Assembly: GCA_035772405.1 (NCBI GenBank)
Contig: JAYKKM010000474.1
Span: forward strand, 312,001 to 376,000
Length of the DNA: 64,000 nt
Direction of reading: 5' to 3'
Source of the DNA: Chrysogorgia sp. JL179-B06
Taxonomy: Eukaryota > Cnidaria > Anthozoa > Scleralcyonacea > Chrysogorgiidae
Shown: positions 18,203 to 26,548 of the stretch, piece after piece
Position numbering within the stretch: the stretch's first letter is position 1
Layout: every line of letters begins with the position of its first letter
The notes under the pieces: model-generated
The model's database searches: none
Seen by the model: only the letters and a program-made list of their open reading frames with translations
Told to the model about the DNA's origin: nothing
Made by a program: the position numbers and the translations under genes

Positions 18203-19006
18203 ATGAGTATCACTAAAATATTTAGAAATAACGACATGTCTGTCACGACTATTAAAGATGGAGACAATATTTGGTTCTATGGAAAAGAAGTCGCTAAGGC
18301 ATTAGGGTATAAAAACGCGAAGTGGGCTATCAGCGTACACGTTGACGATACATACAAGGTCAAACGAGAGGTGTTTGAAGGGGGGCGCGAATCACGCCCC
18401 CCTTTAAACTTACAACCAAACACGATATTAATATCGGAGCCAGGAGTTTACGCTCTAGTCTTCTCATCGAAACTCGAGTCAGCAAGAAAGTTCCAAAAAT
18501 GGGTATTCACAGAAGTCCTACCATCTATTAGAAAGACGGGACAGTACACACAACATAACCAACTATCGATTATGAATGAGACAGATTTACACTACGACAT
18601 TGTGAAGTACATTAGAGAGTACCATCCAACAATAGTCATCCCAGGGTTGGGTGAGTACCAAGACACATCTACTAAAAGAATAGACGGATGGAAGAAAGGT
18701 TACAGTGGTGGGCAACCAGACTTGATAGTTCCACAACTACACAAGAGATACAATGGTTTTGCTATAGAGTTCAAAACACCGAAAGGTAATGGGGTTATTA
18801 GGAATAACCAGTTGAGGGTATTGAGGAGACTAAGATCACAAGGGTACAACACGTTACTATCCTCAGACCAACATGAGATAATACATTTCATAGAAACATA
18901 TATGATAGACTCTAGAGTTCTGTGTGAGTACTGCAATAGGAGATTTAAGAGTGAAACCACACTGTCTAATCATCAAAAATACTTTCACCGAATACTCTAT
19001 CTGTGA
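18203..19006 (+). CDS. BRO-N / VRR-NUC nuclease / C2H2 zinc-finger protein
   Basis: The 267-aa protein (ATG 18203) shows three modules. Residues 1-115 fit a BRO-N domain: IWFYGKEVAKALGYKN and EPGVYALVFSSKLESARKFQKWVFTEVLPSIRKTG. Residues about 125-225 fit a VRR-NUC-type PD-(D/E)xK nuclease: GGQPDLIV with Asp173, FAIEFKTPKG with Glu189 and Lys191, and Gln203 in NNQLRVLRRLRSQGY. Residues 241-262 are a C2H2 finger (C241, C244, H257, H262). BRO-N and zinc finger suggest DNA binding; VRR-NUC enzymes cut branched or structured DNA. A role in resolving replication intermediates is inferred. A GC-rich 10-bp hairpin (18378-18404) inserts RESRPP into the BRO-N domain. The ORF is intact. Confidence 0.85.
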   Translation: MSITKIFRNNDMSVTTIKDGDNIWFYGKEVAKALGYKNAKWAISVHVDDTYKVKREVFEGGRESRPPLNLQPNTILISEPGVYALVFSSKLESARKFQKWVFTEVLPSIRKTGQYTQHNQLSIMNETDLHYDIVKYIREYHPTIVIPGLGEYQDTSTKRIDGWKKGYSGGQPDLIVPQLHKRYNGFAIEFKTPKGNGVIRNNQLRVLRRLRSQGYNTLLSSDQHEIIHFIETYMIDSRVLCEYCNRRFKSETTLSNHQKYFHRILYL

Positions 19007-19064
19007 GATAATCTGTGAGATGACTGTGAGGTCATCTGTAACAAGACACCACGTATAGTATAAG

Positions 19065-19364
19065 ATGACTGACAGTGAGTCCGTACCTATTATAACGTCG
19101 ACAACGAAGGTTAAAGACCCTAGGAGAGTAGAGGCAGGCAAACGCTTGGCTGCTATATCAAAAGCAGCCAAGGAGAGGAAGATGAGAGATAGAGTCATAA
19201 GTGAGGACGATAGTTTTAACTATGGATACATCATAGGTACTATTGGAGTGGTAATAGCCGCTGGTTCACTGTATTACACGATTAGTCAAGACAAACAAGT
19301 AGTAACCGAAGAGCCTAAGACCGTCGTTATAAAACCACCACGTAAACTCGACAGCCTCGATTAA
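19065..19364 (+). CDS. Small single-pass membrane protein
   Basis: The 99-aa product has a charged N-terminal half (RRVEAGKRLAAISKAAKERKMRDR), one transmembrane helix at about residues 54-71 (YIIGTIGVVIAAGSLYYTI) and a short Lys/Pro-rich tail. No signal peptide is evident. It is followed after 17 bp by another small membrane protein, forming a cluster of four small genes (19065-20236). Function unknown; envelope, entry or capsid-interior roles cannot be separated. Confidence 0.6.
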   Translation: MTDSESVPIITSTTKVKDPRRVEAGKRLAAISKAAKERKMRDRVISEDDSFNYGYIIGTIGVVIAAGSLYYTISQDKQVVTEEPKTVVIKPPRKLDSLD

Positions 19365-19381
19365 AACATATCGTATAATAT

Positions 19382-19615
19382 ATGGCATCAATAGACAGAA
19401 AAGAACTGATGAACGAGCTATACGACGCAGCCCTTGTGACTGCTGGAGCCGTAGCTGTGTCCATGGCATCAAAGAAAGTACTAAAAGAACCGTTAGGCAC
19501 TCCTGAATCAGTGAAGGGCACCCTCAAGTTAGCGACTGCTGTAGGCGTTTCGACGCTACTCGTTAAGTGGGCGCAGAGCAAGAAATACTTACCTATTGAC
19601 CCGTTCTCGAAATAA
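19382..19615 (+). CDS. Small alanine/valine-rich membrane protein
   Basis: The 77-aa product contains two weakly hydrophobic segments, ALVTAGAVAVSMASK (about 17-31) and LKLATAVGVSTLLVKWA (about 48-64), joined by a short loop with KEPLGTPESVKG. Its ATG is directly preceded by CGTATAATATAT. It is one of a run of short membrane proteins typical of the Polinton centre. No enzymatic motif is visible. Confidence 0.6.
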   Translation: MASIDRKELMNELYDAALVTAGAVAVSMASKKVLKEPLGTPESVKGTLKLATAVGVSTLLVKWAQSKKYLPIDPFSK

Positions 19616-19631
19616 CACAGCGTAATATATA

Positions 19632-20048
19632 ATGGCTAGTGCGGTAGCAGGTGGGTTGTTCAACGCCATAGCATTCGCAGGAGCTGGGTTTCTATTCAGC
19701 AAGCTAAACCATACAGGTTACGAGACAGAGATAAAGAGACACAACAAAGCATTGGAGAGTCTTGCAAGAGCTAAAGAAAAGTTCTACGAGAACGAGATTC
19801 GTCAGAGAGATAAAGTCCAGGAATTAAGACAACAGTTGTCAGATGCTAATGCAGACATAAACGACACGAACCACGCTCTGGATCAACTAAGACAAGTACT
19901 TACGATACAGTATGATGGGAAGACATTTAGTAAAGAGCCTGAGTTGTCAGACTATTACAAACCCTCGGACGAGATGAAAGAATACCAAACAGTATTCGTT
20001 GGAGTCGTTGGACTACCTTTAGGTTACTTAATATATAGAGTGTTATAG
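19632..20048 (+). CDS. Membrane/coiled-coil protein conserved in Polintons
   Basis: The 138-aa protein begins with a hydrophobic segment (AVAGGLFNAIAFAGAGFLFS, residues 3-23), continues as a coiled coil (about 30-92, KRHNKALESLARAKEKFYENEIRQRDKVQELRQQLSDAN), has the EPELSDYYKPSDEM turn and ends in a second hydrophobic helix (VFVGVVGLPLGYLIYRVL). This hairpin-like layout with a coiled coil between membrane ends could bridge or remodel membranes. ATAATATATA abuts its ATG. The next gene begins 2 bp after its stop. Confidence 0.65.
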   Translation: MASAVAGGLFNAIAFAGAGFLFSKLNHTGYETEIKRHNKALESLARAKEKFYENEIRQRDKVQELRQQLSDANADINDTNHALDQLRQVLTIQYDGKTFSKEPELSDYYKPSDEMKEYQTVFVGVVGLPLGYLIYRVL

Positions 20049-20050
20049 AA

Positions 20051-20236
20051 ATGAGCACTAAAACTTTGAAGGAGATGGCTATGGAATTCGATAAAAAGCG
20101 TAACTTGACAGATACACTCTCTTACCAAACTCGTCAGATAGAAAAGTTGGAACAACTACTATCAGACGCTCTAAAACAGGTCATAACAATAAAGTGTGAG
20201 TTGGAGACACTCAACAACAAAATTACTATACTATAG
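20051..20236 (+). CDS. Short coiled-coil protein
   Basis: The 61-aa product is almost wholly helical, with leucine heptads in QIEKLEQLLSDALKQVITIKCELETLNNKI. It starts 2 bp after the preceding stop, which favours co-expression. It may pair with the coiled coil of the upstream protein (inference). No family recognised. Confidence 0.5.
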   Translation: MSTKTLKEMAMEFDKKRNLTDTLSYQTRQIEKLEQLLSDALKQVITIKCELETLNNKITIL

Positions 20237-20266
20237 TCTAAAGACACATATAGTATAGTAACTTAG

Positions 20267-20578
20267 ATGGTTGACGAACGTACAATGAGAATGTTCTATG
20301 CTGGGTATACATTAGATGAGATTGCATCAAAAAAGTGGAGTGGTACTACATTAGGGTATACATTGGACGAGATCAAGAACGGAAGTAAGGACGCAACACC
20401 AAAAAAGTGGCACGACACCACGTACTGTTATGAGTGTAGTAACCACAGAACCCAAATCGAAGATGGTGTATTTAGTTGTAACAAGTGTGGAGAGACTACC
20501 TACGGACGCGTGAGAAACTTTGTACCTAACATTTGGATGTACAAGAAATCGGCTCATATAGTTATAGTAAGTGGCTAG
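20267..20578 (+). pseudogene. Zinc-ribbon protein (VLTF3-like?), N-terminal part
   Basis: The 103-aa frame has a zinc ribbon with C54, C57, C71 and C74 (CYECSNH ... CNKCG) and an internal repeat of GYTLDEI near residues 13 and 30. After the ribbon, WMYKKSAHI followed in the other frame by SYSKWLDRMLTG resembles the tyrosine-Lys-x-x-H-F segment of poxvirus late transcription factor 3-like proteins known from large DNA viruses and Polintons. The frame stops at 20576; the continuation lies in another frame (20533-20892). The breakpoint is at an ATAGTTATAGT micro-duplication (about 20558-20570). If functional it would activate late genes; the assignment is tentative. Confidence 0.5.
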
Positions 20579-20892
20579 ATAGAATGTTGACTGGACTAGT
20601 TAGCGAGAGTGACATACCAACAGTTGTCAGTGATTTTATAGAGATAGTATGGTCTCTTAAAAGAAACAAACTGATTGTCAAGAACATATCGAAATATATT
20701 TTCTATGTCATAAGAATATGCTCTAGAAAAGGTATAGAGTTGAGAGGTAGTCTTAACGACCTCAAACCTGGTAAGGTTAAGGTGCGATTCGAGTATAACC
20801 TGTATAGCGTAGTATACAAGGATCTATGTTGGGATGGGAGAGGAGATCCATACTACAACGAGTGGATAAATAAAATATATGGTAATATATAA
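20533..20892 (+). pseudogene. Zinc-ribbon protein (VLTF3-like?), C-terminal part
   Basis: The frame is open from 20533 but starts with TTG, not ATG, and continues the preceding zinc-ribbon protein: KWLDRMLTG, DIPTVVSDFIEIVWSLKR, a positively charged helix and then LNDLKPGKVKVRFEYNLYSVVYKDL. The helical region after the ribbon fits the core of VLTF3-like proteins only loosely. It ends at 20892, overlapping the A of the next ATG, so the following 59-aa gene is tightly linked. Confidence 0.5.
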
Positions 20893-21071
20893 TGGCAAGA
20901 CCAAAAATTTACCAAACCAAAGAAGAAGCTTTGATAGCATCCAGAGCTCAAACCAAAGAGTGGATTAGAACTCATAAGTGGGTGTGTGAGACGTGTGATC
21001 GGTCATACCACGTGACCTCTAAATCTAAACACGTCAAGACTAGAAAACATTTGAGAAACCTAAGCAGCTAG
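20892..21071 (+). CDS. 59-aa zinc-finger-like protein
   Basis: A short frame starts at ATG 20892, immediately after GGTAATATATA, and ends with TAG at 21069-21071. The product is basic: MARPKIYQTKEEALIASRAQ, then VCETCDRSYHVTSKSKHVK with C32, C35, H47 and H53 arranged as a C-x2-C-x11-H-x5-H finger. Small proteins of this style are common at the 3' end of Polinton gene blocks. Its last 4 bp overlap the end of the convergent polymerase gene. Probably DNA- or RNA-binding. Confidence 0.7.
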   Translation: MARPKIYQTKEEALIASRAQTKEWIRTHKWVCETCDRSYHVTSKSKHVKTRKHLRNLSS

Positions 21072-24000
21072 TTCTTGACTATTTCGTAATGTCCATACGC
21101 ATAGCTAGACACACCGTCTGATAGTATATGTCGCTTGTCGTCAAAGCAGCTCAACGATATCTTATTTATTTCGTAGCTTCCTAGTCTGTGGCTCTTGCTC
21201 CGAATAGTTTTAATTATGTGAGACATTTGCTCACCATTTGTCAGGACACTTTTATAGTTGTCATGTCTTATATTATTTCTAATGGTACTCTTCTTGATAC
21301 CTTTAGCAGTCTTCCCACCTTTTCCGTCCTCTTTTATGTAGCTATACATTTTCGACCTTAAACCAACAAACTCAACGATGGGGACTCCTAACGTCTCATC
21401 CTTCATTTTACCAATAACCTTCTTGTTAGTTGGGTCGAAGTAAGGAGATGACTTATCATATCCACTAAAGTCAAACACTTCTTTGTTAGCGTACATATCT
21501 TTGTACACATCCTCCGTCTCAATCTCATACATTAGACTATCCGTGTCTGTGAATAGTAGTTTGGCTTTGTTGCCATACTCCTTTTTGATGTTATTGTAGT
21601 GGAAGTCATACATTAATGTCTTTGACAAGTCTAGAATACACATACCCACGTATGCTGGTCTATTTAGAGTTAGTGTCTCTTTGATCTTGTGAACTGCTAC
21701 CAAGTTATTGTCAAATATCTTACTGCTTACAAAGGTTGGTTTTGACGTTAGTTTCTTCAGTTTTTCCTTGTCTGTTACTAACTCCACGCTCACACGTTTT
21801 CGTAGGTTCTCCATAGTCTTTCCAAACACACTATTATTCATGAGCTTGAAAAAATCCTTCTCAAAATCATTCTTTGCTTGGGTTCTCTTAACTGTGTTAA
21901 AGTCGATATACTGCTTGAGCCATGGTGACTGATCGAACTGAAGTACTCTATGTATCTTCTTAACCTTCATTCCCAAACTTTTGTACAACTGTAGGTTTCT
22001 ATAATGAACGACATACTTACTCTTATCACTTAGGTTAGGTATAAGTTTTGCAACCTCTCCAACAGATATCTTAAACTTGTTTTGGATCGTCTTACAATAG
22101 TTTGACAACATATCACTACTTACTTTCATCCTCTCAGGGGCTAAAGGATAGTCGTTGTGAAGATCGTGCAATTCCTCTGGATACTCTAAGTCAACCTCAA
22201 GTATCAACCCCTTGTCTGAGTCGTTGTTATATTTGTCTAAATTGTTGATGTCAAAACCCTCGACCCACTCAAACCCACCAGTCGGTAGATACTGACACAT
22301 AGCCCAACCGTAAAGGTTATTCGCATCTAGGTACACGATGTGTTTCGATGGTTTACTACTATCATACCTCTTCATGTGTTTGTTATTAGCTTCTCCGTGC
22401 CTATGTGTTATGCAGGAGACACCACCCCGCATTCCTTTCTCGATGAACTGAAACATGTCAATGTTAGTCATTAACTTTAGTTCCACTCCTGTCATCTTTA
22501 GAGCAGCGTCCCACGATAGTCCAGGTGATGTGAAGTAATGACAAGGATCTAACTGGTAGTACTGTTTACACGTTCTTCTAAAGTTCTCGAACACGTCAGC
22601 CAGTAGTAATACGTCAGACTTTAGGTATAGGTCGTGGTACTCACCCATATTCTCCACGCCCATTGTCTTCCACACTTCTTGAGCGTGCTCGTAGTCTGTG
22701 TCTGACACATGCTCGTCGTTTAGGATGCTGTAGAAACTCTCCTTTGATGGCAACTCAAGTTCATTAAACTTATCAAAACTATCCATATAGTCATATGGGT
22801 ACACGCCTTTTCGCGACACCAACTCTAGCTCCTCGCCTTGAAATAGTTCAGACGTATACTTGAGACATTCCTTTGGTAGGTTGTTCACCAGGTTGGCTAG
22901 ACTAGAGCTCATGAATTGGAAACTATCTAGAAACACTAGATGTTTACCTAACATGAATGCCATATATTTCTCCATATTATTTGGTATGACGTTGATTTTC
23001 TGACCTATCTTACCTATCTCTTGCATTATGAAGTGACTATCGTACCCTCTTAGATTATGGAATATGACAGGTATCTTATCAGTCAGTCTATAGTTCCTAT
23101 TGCATAACTGATGTGCTGAACCTCTATACTTACCAGTGACATGACAATGATCTCTAACTCTCACGCTTCTACGTATATATTTCCTATCACAAATATGACA
23201 TTTAGTCGCTTCCTTGAAGTTAACCTTGTCAGCTATGGTCATTACCATGTCCTTACTAAAATGCTCCTTTCTGACTTTCTTGCAGTACTTGACCTCCTCT
23301 AGCATCTTTTTCATGAACTTCTTAACCGCTTTCGGGCCTCGAAACATCTCTACTGGTTTACTATATTTATCATCGTAACAGCACACTACTTTGTATCCAT
23401 ACCCACAGTCCGTGTGTCTTTGGTACTCACTAGTGTACGATCCTATGAGTGGTGTCACGTTGTCGACCTTCTCTGTAATAGCCTCGAAGTCTGCATATAT
23501 TACGAATGGTACTTCTAATTGTTTGTGGTAATTTTCATACTCGAGAGTGCTGTCTTCTTCTACTGGCATCTTGATCGCTTGCTTACCATTTACCACCATA
23601 CAAACCTCCTTATGATTCTCTAGAATCTCATTGGTAGTAAAACATTGAAGACAGTATCTACAGATATTCTTGCGACACTTATGATTAGACTGACCGAACA
23701 TAAACCTACCAAAGTCTTTGATGTACACGTAGTGTCGCTTAACACCATTCGTTATTAGCAGCAGGTCCATATGATCCTCACACTTCTCCTCAGAAACGTA
23801 GATAGGAAATGGTTGCTTGTCCTCGTACCCAAACACACTGATGCTAATATCATTCTGCCTCTCTATCTTTTTGTACTGTTTCATATCCACTGGAAATCTC
23901 ACTCCCTCATAATTGACAGAACCTACGTTCTTCTTGTGTTTTGACACTCTCTGCGGATCCTTCCTCACAGGACACTTGTGTAACACGTGACACCACATGA

Positions 24001-24988
24001 AACACTTGTCATCTTCATTCTTTATATTAATCAAACCTTTCGACGCGTTCCTCAACTCTTCTGGTAGCTTAATATAACTCGATCCTTTAAGAGGCTTGTA
24101 CACTACCACATTAATATAGTGATAATTAACACTATCTACAACCCACCCAGACCCTTCTGACAACCACACAGCTATACGATTTAATATCTCCTCACTAGCT
24201 TGTCTCGTAGTCCCACTAATATCAACACTACTAACCACTGTTTTGACCACACTATTGAAGAAGGCTGTCTTAAACAAAGACTCCTTGTCACCAATTTGTT
24301 TCTCTAGAGTCACTTCCAATGTCTCGGAAAACTTCAAACCTTTCAGTCTCTCTAGCTCTTTCTGTAAAGTTGAGCCTACTACTCCTCTAGTCCTGACTAG
24401 TTGTTTTAGTGAATCCTTATTGTCGATTACCTTGACACTATACGACTTGGTATACCCTTTGAGAGCAACTCTCATTTGTACTACAGTAGGACGTCTCACC
24501 TCAGCAATAAGACTAGTGATTCTCTTGTACTCTTCGTCTGAGGCCTCCTGACTCAGTCGTGACCTCCTCACGTATCGTTTAAGATCGCGTCTAGCCTTTC
24601 GAACTTCTCTGACCTCCCTAAATCTGGTGACTCTACTAATAACGTTCTCTCTAGATACTCTTCTAATAAGGTCCGTCCACTTATACCCCAATGCTTTAGC
24701 GTCAGCTAGATAGCCAGACATCCTATCTAGAAAACTCATCTTAATATTAGGCATAACTAAGTCACCAGAACCTATAGCAGGACCACGTGCACCACCACTC
24801 GATAGTGTACCACTACGAGCTATATTACCATCCATAATAGAGTTACGTTTACTCTTAGACATTTTCACACGAGTCGTTTTATTACTTAATATAGCTAAGT
24901 CCTTAGACCTTTTAGAACCACGAGCTCCACTCGACTCATGACTTGAAATAAAGTTCATATCAGGACCACTCGCAATATTGCTTGACAT
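21068..24988 (-). CDS. Protein-primed family B DNA polymerase (pPolB)
   Basis: From ATG 24988 the product is 1306 aa; the frame stays open to a GTG at 25171 inside the terminal repeat. Exonuclease motifs: IYADFEAI (about 23.49 kb), GYDSHFIMQEIG (about 23.04 kb) and YHDLYLKSDVLLLAD (about 22.62 kb). Polymerase motifs: YLDANNLYGWAM (22.33 kb), KLMNNSVFGKTMEN (21.83 kb) and LLFTDTDSLMYEI (21.54 kb). A Cys/His finger (CRYCLQCF...) precedes the exonuclease, and an endonuclease VII-like block (CHICDRKY ... VRDHCHVTGKYRG) lies between exonuclease motifs. The long Ser/Arg-rich N-terminus may include the terminal-protein or an accessory region. It copies the linear element from protein-primed ends. 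Intact. Confidence 0.97.
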   Translation of the reverse strand: MSSNIASGPDMNFISSHESSGARGSKRSKDLAILSNKTTRVKMSKSKRNSIMDGNIARSGTLSSGGARGPAIGSGDLVMPNIKMSFLDRMSGYLADAKALGYKWTDLIRRVSRENVISRVTRFREVREVRKARRDLKRYVRRSRLSQEASDEEYKRITSLIAEVRRPTVVQMRVALKGYTKSYSVKVIDNKDSLKQLVRTRGVVGSTLQKELERLKGLKFSETLEVTLEKQIGDKESLFKTAFFNSVVKTVVSSVDISGTTRQASEEILNRIAVWLSEGSGWVVDSVNYHYINVVVYKPLKGSSYIKLPEELRNASKGLINIKNEDDKCFMWCHVLHKCPVRKDPQRVSKHKKNVGSVNYEGVRFPVDMKQYKKIERQNDISISVFGYEDKQPFPIYVSEEKCEDHMDLLLITNGVKRHYVYIKDFGRFMFGQSNHKCRKNICRYCLQCFTTNEILENHKEVCMVVNGKQAIKMPVEEDSTLEYENYHKQLEVPFVIYADFEAITEKVDNVTPLIGSYTSEYQRHTDCGYGYKVVCCYDDKYSKPVEMFRGPKAVKKFMKKMLEEVKYCKKVRKEHFSKDMVMTIADKVNFKEATKCHICDRKYIRRSVRVRDHCHVTGKYRGSAHQLCNRNYRLTDKIPVIFHNLRGYDSHFIMQEIGKIGQKINVIPNNMEKYMAFMLGKHLVFLDSFQFMSSSLANLVNNLPKECLKYTSELFQGEELELVSRKGVYPYDYMDSFDKFNELELPSKESFYSILNDEHVSDTDYEHAQEVWKTMGVENMGEYHDLYLKSDVLLLADVFENFRRTCKQYYQLDPCHYFTSPGLSWDAALKMTGVELKLMTNIDMFQFIEKGMRGGVSCITHRHGEANNKHMKRYDSSKPSKHIVYLDANNLYGWAMCQYLPTGGFEWVEGFDINNLDKYNNDSDKGLILEVDLEYPEELHDLHNDYPLAPERMKVSSDMLSNYCKTIQNKFKISVGEVAKLIPNLSDKSKYVVHYRNLQLYKSLGMKVKKIHRVLQFDQSPWLKQYIDFNTVKRTQAKNDFEKDFFKLMNNSVFGKTMENLRKRVSVELVTDKEKLKKLTSKPTFVSSKIFDNNLVAVHKIKETLTLNRPAYVGMCILDLSKTLMYDFHYNNIKKEYGNKAKLLFTDTDSLMYEIETEDVYKDMYANKEVFDFSGYDKSSPYFDPTNKKVIGKMKDETLGVPIVEFVGLRSKMYSYIKEDGKGGKTAKGIKKSTIRNNIRHDNYKSVLTNGEQMSHIIKTIRSKSHRLGSYEINKISLSCFDDKRHILSDGVSSYAYGHYEIVKN

Positions 24989-25089
24989 AGTCTTGTTACG
25001 AGTGACATCCTCACCTGCAGCAGCCCCACATCCAGACACCTCGCTCTGTAGCCCACTAGCTGATACACGTCTGACTTTAACGAAATTCG

Positions 25090-25528
25090 TTTCGTATCGT
25101 TTTAGTAGTCTCGAAAGTGGGGACAATGGCGATATACCACACGATTTGGAGTCCGTGAGACGTGTTTCCACACGTCCAAAACACGCGATACACCACTGTT
25201 AGTAGTCTCAAGAGTGGAGACAACAGCGATAAACCACGTGGTTTGGAGTCTGTGAGACTACAAAAAAGTGACTATACTTCTAGACTACTAATAATAACAC
25301 GTATTGATGTGGTGCTGCTGTAAACGAAGATACCGCTCGTAACAACACCATACCAAGCGATATACCACGTGGTTTGGAGTCCGTGAGACGCGTTTCTACG
25401 CTTCCAAGCCTGTGACACGTCACTGTTAGTAGTCTCGAAAGTGGGGTTAACGGCGAACTTTTTCACATTTTGATTGCGAAGCATGAAAAATGGTAAAATG
25501 CGCCGGTAGCCCCACTTTCTATACTACT
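25090..25528 (-). repeat. Polinton right terminal inverted repeat
   Basis: Mirror of 8342-8780; every segment compared was identical. The pPolB frame is open into this repeat as far as 25171, but only through non-ATG codons. The 6-bp duplication AGTTAA follows at 25529-25534. Confidence 0.95.
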
Positions 25529-25799
25529 AGTTAATCGTATTAAAATTAGATTAATTTGATAATCCCATTTTAGATTGCAGTCATTAATATAATGCCAAGA
25601 AGTTTGGCCGTTTTTACCCCTCGATAACCATGTTATTAAGTTGTACCATAAACGAAGAAGTATCCGGAAATTTAGGCTTTGAATATATATTAATCAATTT
25701 CGTTTTCTTGTAATTTAAGTTCATATATTATTATAATTTGCCCATTGAAAAACATGATATAAGTCTAATTTTAGATTATTACTAGTGGTACTTTCATTA

Positions 25800-26240
25800 T
25801 GCACATGAGTAAGGAGGGTGGAGTCGTCGGCAAATAGAAATGGACTACATTATCCTTAAACTTAAGGGCAAATCGTTTATAAATACAAGAAATAAAAGTG
25901 GTCCAAGAATGGAACCTTGAGGTACACCAGCATTATTTGCTTAGGCTCTGAAAGAAAACCTTTTATTTGCACCAGTTGAGTGGGTTCACTTTAACCAATT
26001 CAAGGCTGCTAAGGAAATGCCATAATTAGTTAGTTTATGTAGGATAATTATGTGATCGACTAATCGAAAGCTTTAGAGAAATCAATTAAGAGCATGCCAT
26101 TCATTTCGCCTTGTTCAATGGTCGTTAAAAGAGATTCGAAAATTGTAATTTAAGATGTTTCACAAGAATGATAAGCGCTAAAACCATGTTGGTAACCAGT
26201 GAGAATATTGTTAATTGTAACTAATACGTATATGAAACAG
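25800..26240 (-). pseudogene. LINE reverse transcriptase fragment
   Basis: Leftward reading gives GMLLIDFSKAFD, then a segment ending in ALNWLK, then [22 protein letters not shown] around 25.92 kb, the RT catalytic block and PQG motif of CR1-type LINEs. Stops and frameshifts interrupt it, and no long frame survives. It lies about 270 bp right of the Polinton. Confidence 0.75.
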
Positions 26241-26286
26241 ATACATGTCGTTCAAGGAGTTTTGAAACAATTAGGTCTATTTATAT

Positions 26287-26492
26287 GAGCCGGGCTAGCC
26301 CTTAATAGCCGGGCTAGCCCCTTAATAGCCGGGCTAGCCCTTAATAGCCGGGCTAGCCCCTTAATAGCCGGGCTAGCCCCTTAATAGCCGGGCTAGCAAC
26401 TTAATAGCCGGGCTAGCCCTTAATAGCCGGGCTAGCCCTTAATAGCCGGGCTAGCAACTTAATAGCCGGGCGAGCCCCTTCATAGCCGGGCT
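26287..26492. repeat. Minisatellite with a GCCGGGCTAGC core
   Basis: About 11 copies of a 20-21-bp unit TTAATAGCCGGGCTAGCCC, with CCC/AAC variants. The core is self-complementary (GGGCTAGCCC). It lies just inside the left end of a larger repeat whose right end, near 27.93 kb, carries a similar GAGCCCG...TAACC block. Confidence 0.9.
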
Positions 26493-26548
26493 GATTAGCT
26501 TAACGAAGTTCTTATCACGGCTACTACAGACACCCAAAATAATCAGTA

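Larger units (their letters stand above)
8342..25528. mobile_element. Polinton/Maverick element, complete with TIRs and TSD
   Basis: The element is 17,187 bp. Its ends are 439-bp inverted repeats starting AGTAGTAT and ending ATACTACT; the 6-bp direct duplication AGTTAA lies at 8336-8341 and 25529-25534. AG-CT termini and 6-bp duplications are the known hallmarks of Polintons. Inside are the family's diagnostic genes: protein-primed DNA polymerase B, retroviral-type integrase with chromodomain, A32/FtsK-like packaging ATPase, and double and single jelly-roll capsid proteins. A maturation protease was not recognised. Four genes are interrupted by frameshifts. Gene order is leftward in the left half, rightward in the centre, leftward for the polymerase. 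Confidence 0.97.

Noticed and set aside
20351..20557. Antisense 68-codon frame over the zinc-ribbon gene
   Set aside because: Cysteine content mirrors the coding strand; no start context or conserved motif.
26287..26492. Regular GCCGGGCTAGC repeats as a CRISPR array
   Set aside because: Units are contiguous with no unique spacers, and the context is eukaryotic.
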